Assembly: GCA_017881705.1 (NCBI GenBank)
Contig: JADGQP010000041.1
Span: forward strand, 1-16,289
Source of the DNA: Christensenellaceae bacterium
GTDB taxonomy: Bacteria > Bacillota > Clostridia > Christensenellales > Aristaeellaceae
DNA: 16,289 nucleotides
Direction: 5' to 3'
The position numbers and the translations under genes are program-made. Below, piece by piece: positions 13,654-16,289 of the stretch (positions are counted from its first letter, which is position 1; the number at the start of each line of letters is the position of its first letter). Below the pieces are notes generated by a model that saw nothing but the letters and a program-made list of their open reading frames with translations, searched no databases and was not told where the DNA came from.

Positions 13654-15582
13654 ATGAATCTGACTTACAAAATCCTCTCCGCGCACCTTACGCAAGGCGA
13701 GCTTTCACGCGGCAGGGAAATCGGCATCCACATCGATTACACGCTTACGCAGGACAGCACCGGCACCATGGCTTACCTTCAGTTTGAAGCCATCGGCATT
13801 CCCCGCGTGAAAACCGAAAAATCGCTGGCCTATATCGACCATAACACCCTTCAAACCGGTTTTGAAAACGCGGACGATCACAAGTACCTGGCGACGGTCA
13901 CCAAAAAGCACGGCGTGTACCTTTCCAAACCCGGCAACGGCGTGTGCCACCAGGTGGAACTGGAACGCTTCGCCGTGCCCGGTAAAACCTTGCTGGGGTC
14001 GGACAGCCACACCCCTACGGCGGGCGGGCTGGGCATGCTCGCCATCGGCGCGGGCGGGCTGGATGTGGCGGTAGCCATGGGCGGGGGCGCGTATTACCTG
14101 CCCTGCCCAGCGGTGGTCAACGTGAGACTGAGCGGGAAGCTCCGCCGCGGCGTGGCCGCCAAGGACGTGATACTGGAGGTTTTGCGTCGCCTTACTGTGA
14201 AGGGCGGCGTGGGCAAGGTGATGGAGTATACCGGCGAGGGCGTGAAAACGCTGTCCATTCCCGAGCGCGCCACGATTACCAACATGGGCGCGGAACTGGG
14301 CGCGACCACCAGCATTTTCCCCGCCGACGAAACCGCGCGCGCTTTCATGGCGGCGCAGGGCCGCGAACGGGATTATGTGGAAGCGCTTCCCGACGCGGAC
14401 GCGCAATACGATGAAACGCTGGAAATCGACTTATCCGCGCTGGAGCCCATGGTGGCGCTGCCCCATATGCCCGACAACGTGAAAACCGTGCGCGAGGCTG
14501 GCGCTGTGAAGGTGGACCAGGTTTGCATCGGCTCCTGCACCAATTCCAGCTACCTGGATATGATGCGCGTGGCGAGAATTTTGAAAGGCAAAACCGTGAA
14601 CCCCGACGTGAGCCTGGTGATCGCCCCGGGTTCCCGCCAGGTGCTGGGGATGCTGGCCGCCAACGGCGCCCTGAACGATATGATTCAGGCGGGCGCGCGT
14701 ATTACCGAAACAGCCTGCGGCTTCTGCATCGGCATGGGGCAAAGCCCGCGTACCGGCGCTGTGAGCCTGCGCACCAACAACCGCAACTTCTTTGGGCGCA
14801 GCGGCACCAAGAGCGCGGGTATCTTCCTGGTTTCGTGCGAAACCGCGGCGGCCAGCGCCCTTACAGGCGTTTTGAGCGACCCGCGGGAACTGGATACGGA
14901 CCTGGAAATCCCCATGCCCGCGCAGTTTGCCTATAACGATAACCTGATTATCCCGCCCGCGTCGCCCGAGGAAGCGGGCGCGGTGGAAGTGGTGCGCGGC
15001 CCCAACATCAAGCCTTTCCCGCAGGCGAAGAAGCTCGCGGACAGCCTTTCCGGCAAGGCGCTGTTAAAAATGGAGGATAACATTACCACCGATCATATCA
15101 TGCCCAGCGACAGCAAGCTACTCCCTTTCCGTTCCAACATTCCCAAGCTGAGCGAATACTGCCTTACGCCCGTGGACTCGACCTTCCCCACACGTGCGAA
15201 AGAGGCAGGCGGCGGTTTCCTGATCGCCGGGCAAAACTACGGGCAGGGTTCCAGCCGTGAACACGCCGCGCTGGTGCCGCTGTATCTGCAAATTCGAGGC
15301 ATCCTCGCCAAGAGTTTCGCGCGTATTCACCGCGATAACCTGATTAACAACGGCATTTTGCCCATGACCTTTGAAAACGAGGCGGACTACGACCGCTTCG
15401 ACCAGAACGACGAGCTTGAGCTTGCCAACGTCCGTAAGCTCATCGAAGGCGGCGTAGAAAAAATCCCCGTTCGCAACATAACCAAAGGCTTCACCTGCGA
15501 CGCGCTGCTGCCGCTGAGCGACCGCCAGCGCGCGATGCTGCTGGCCGGTGGGCTGATTAATTTGATGAAGGAAAAAGCATAA
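13654..15582 (+). CDS. acn: Aconitate hydratase, ~640-residue Aquifex-type
   Basis: Interconverts citrate and isocitrate through cis-aconitate in the cytoplasm, using a [4Fe-4S] cluster. 642 residues, the length of the short putative/Aquifex-type aconitases rather than the ~900-residue AcnA. The three cluster cysteines are present: Cys295 (GSCTNSS) and Cys355/Cys358 (CGFC). Other blocks are GSDSHTPTAGGLGMLAIGAGGLDVAVAMGGG, APGSRQV, and in the C-terminal swivel domain ITTDHIMPSDS and YGQGSSREHAA (Arg535). ATG 13654 has AGGAGG six bases upstream. The frame is open farther 5' to 13483, but that part encodes the leader terminator and has Arg-rich junk-like sequence. It stands alone with its own leader and terminator; no citrate synthase or isocitrate dehydrogenase adjoins it. 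A related isomerase role is possible, but aconitase is the best call. Confidence 0.95.
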   Translation: MNLTYKILSAHLTQGELSRGREIGIHIDYTLTQDSTGTMAYLQFEAIGIPRVKTEKSLAYIDHNTLQTGFENADDHKYLATVTKKHGVYLSKPGNGVCHQVELERFAVPGKTLLGSDSHTPTAGGLGMLAIGAGGLDVAVAMGGGAYYLPCPAVVNVRLSGKLRRGVAAKDVILEVLRRLTVKGGVGKVMEYTGEGVKTLSIPERATITNMGAELGATTSIFPADETARAFMAAQGRERDYVEALPDADAQYDETLEIDLSALEPMVALPHMPDNVKTVREAGAVKVDQVCIGSCTNSSYLDMMRVARILKGKTVNPDVSLVIAPGSRQVLGMLAANGALNDMIQAGARITETACGFCIGMGQSPRTGAVSLRTNNRNFFGRSGTKSAGIFLVSCETAAASALTGVLSDPRELDTDLEIPMPAQFAYNDNLIIPPASPEEAGAVEVVRGPNIKPFPQAKKLADSLSGKALLKMEDNITTDHIMPSDSKLLPFRSNIPKLSEYCLTPVDSTFPTRAKEAGGGFLIAGQNYGQGSSREHAALVPLYLQIRGILAKSFARIHRDNLINNGILPMTFENEADYDRFDQNDELELANVRKLIEGGVEKIPVRNITKGFTCDALLPLSDRQRAMLLAGGLINLMKEKA

Positions 15583-15605
15583 ATGGCTTACATAGGTTCA
15601 AACGC

Positions 15606-15648
15606 AGCCCGCAAGAAGAACCAGGTTCATCTTGCGGGCTTCGTTTTT
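15606..15648 (+). terminator. Intrinsic terminator after aconitase
   Basis: AGCCCGCAAGA / TCTTGCGGGCT, a perfect 11-bp stem topped by an inner GAACC/GGTTC stem, then TCGTTTTT. It starts 24 bases after the stop codon. Confidence 0.92.
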
Positions 15649-15664
15649 GTTTGGCATATACGAT

Positions 15665-16279
15665 TCAAATGTTTTGCTCGTTTGCGGTTTTCGTGACAGA
15701 TAGATTTGAGTGGAGGCTCTTTTGCTTGCGATATATGCTGCATACCGCAAACAATAAGGGTATGAAATTGGCTGCCAGGGGGACAAACAGGAAGGTGAGC
15801 AGATTTGATATGCTAAGGCATAAGAATACGATGAGCAGTATATTTTGAACGATGATAAGCGTAATACCGATCTTTTTCACATGGCAGATTTCTGTTTTAA
15901 ATTCATCGCCTACGGGAATAAGAGCTTTGAATACAAGCAATACAAGCGTGTCTAAAACACAGGAAAGGAACACGGTAATCTTTACGGACATGTCGATCCG
16001 CTGGAAAAACAATGAAACCGATGGAATCTGCTTGCCAATAATAAATAAAAACACAAAAGCTGAAATATAAGCCGTGAATCGAAACCCATATTTCCAAATA
16101 TCGAAAGATGGTATGAAATTGCGTTTAGTGATCTTTTTTCGATAAAGAAGTGTATCGCGTACTAATGAGCTTTTACTATCATCCTGTATATTTAAATAAT
16201 TACGTTTATCAGGTGTCGTATGGATAAAAAGGCCAATTTGATTGCAATTTTTAATCAAGTAATTCTCGATATTCAGCAT
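15665..16279 (-). CDS. Unrecognised four-helix membrane protein, AT-rich, possibly 5'-partial
   Basis: I do not recognise the family. From ATG 16279 it has 204 residues. A ~65-residue polar, probably cytoplasmic N-terminal part (IENYLIKNCNQIGLFI, then basic RKKITKRN) is followed by four hydrophobic segments near residues 66-82, 100-122, 136-157 and 160-181, then a short basic tail. No clear ribosome binding site precedes ATG 16279. The frame remains open to the window edge (AEQ before the Met), so the real start may lie outside. Base composition is much more AT-rich than all neighbours (rows near 16141-16200 are about 28% GC), and codon use follows that. This suggests horizontal acquisition. 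The long open frame in AT-rich sequence plus coherent helices supports a real gene, but no function can be assigned. Confidence 0.6.
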   Translation of the reverse strand: MLNIENYLIKNCNQIGLFIHTTPDKRNYLNIQDDSKSSLVRDTLLYRKKITKRNFIPSFDIWKYGFRFTAYISAFVFLFIIGKQIPSVSLFFQRIDMSVKITVFLSCVLDTLVLLVFKALIPVGDEFKTEICHVKKIGITLIIVQNILLIVFLCLSISNLLTFLFVPLAANFIPLLFAVCSIYRKQKSLHSNLSVTKTANEQNI

Positions 16280-16289
16280 TTGCTCGGCA

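Overview
The window looks like chromosomal DNA of a moderately GC-rich Bacillota, probably class Clostridia. The basis is an AddA-type helicase-nuclease, two perfect copies of the Firmicutes-type ParB site TGTTTCACGTGAAACA, strong GGAGG-type ribosome binding sites, GTG/TTG starts, and a DUF368/PopT carrier. This placement is inferred from gene content; no marker gene fixes the genus. Most of the window is GC-rich. The last ~640 bases are clearly AT-richer and look foreign.

Layout. (1) Positions 1-3469, + strand: the 3' part of argS, a TrmH/SpoU-family RNA methyltransferase, and a ferritin-like domain fused to a VIT1/CCC1 membrane domain. Spacing is short and no terminator separates them, so they are a likely operon, closed by a strong bidirectional terminator at 3576-3613. 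(2) Positions 3625-6072, - strand: a glycogen phosphorylase gene (glgP), intact except for one in-frame TAA at 4255-4257. (3) Positions 6073-6267: a divergent control region with a promoter for each flanking gene and a perfect parS between them. (4) Positions 6268-9945, + strand: addA, carrying a second perfect parS inside its coding sequence and a cluster of DnaA-box-like 9-mers further down. addB is not adjacent. (5) Positions 10203-11927, + strand: a lipoprotein with five peptidoglycan-binding repeats and a long serine/asparagine linker. (6) Positions 11928-12442: no convincing gene, but a series of hairpins, several with terminator tails. (7) Positions 12443-13327, - strand: a DUF368/PopT polyprenyl-phosphate carrier. 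(8) Positions 13328-13653: a divergent control region; the leader on the aconitase side contains an intrinsic terminator just before the start codon. (9) Positions 13654-15582, + strand: a ~640-residue Aquifex-type aconitase. (10) Positions 15665-16279, - strand: an AT-rich, unrecognised four-helix membrane protein, possibly continuing past the window.

The genes are mostly housekeeping: translation, rRNA/tRNA modification, iron handling, glycogen breakdown, recombinational repair, envelope, and citrate metabolism. The most notable signals are the two exact parS sites, the single nonsense codon in glgP, the attenuator-like leader of aconitase, the hairpin-rich gap, and the AT-rich gene at the right edge. 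I did not find a clear, complete, new multi-gene system.
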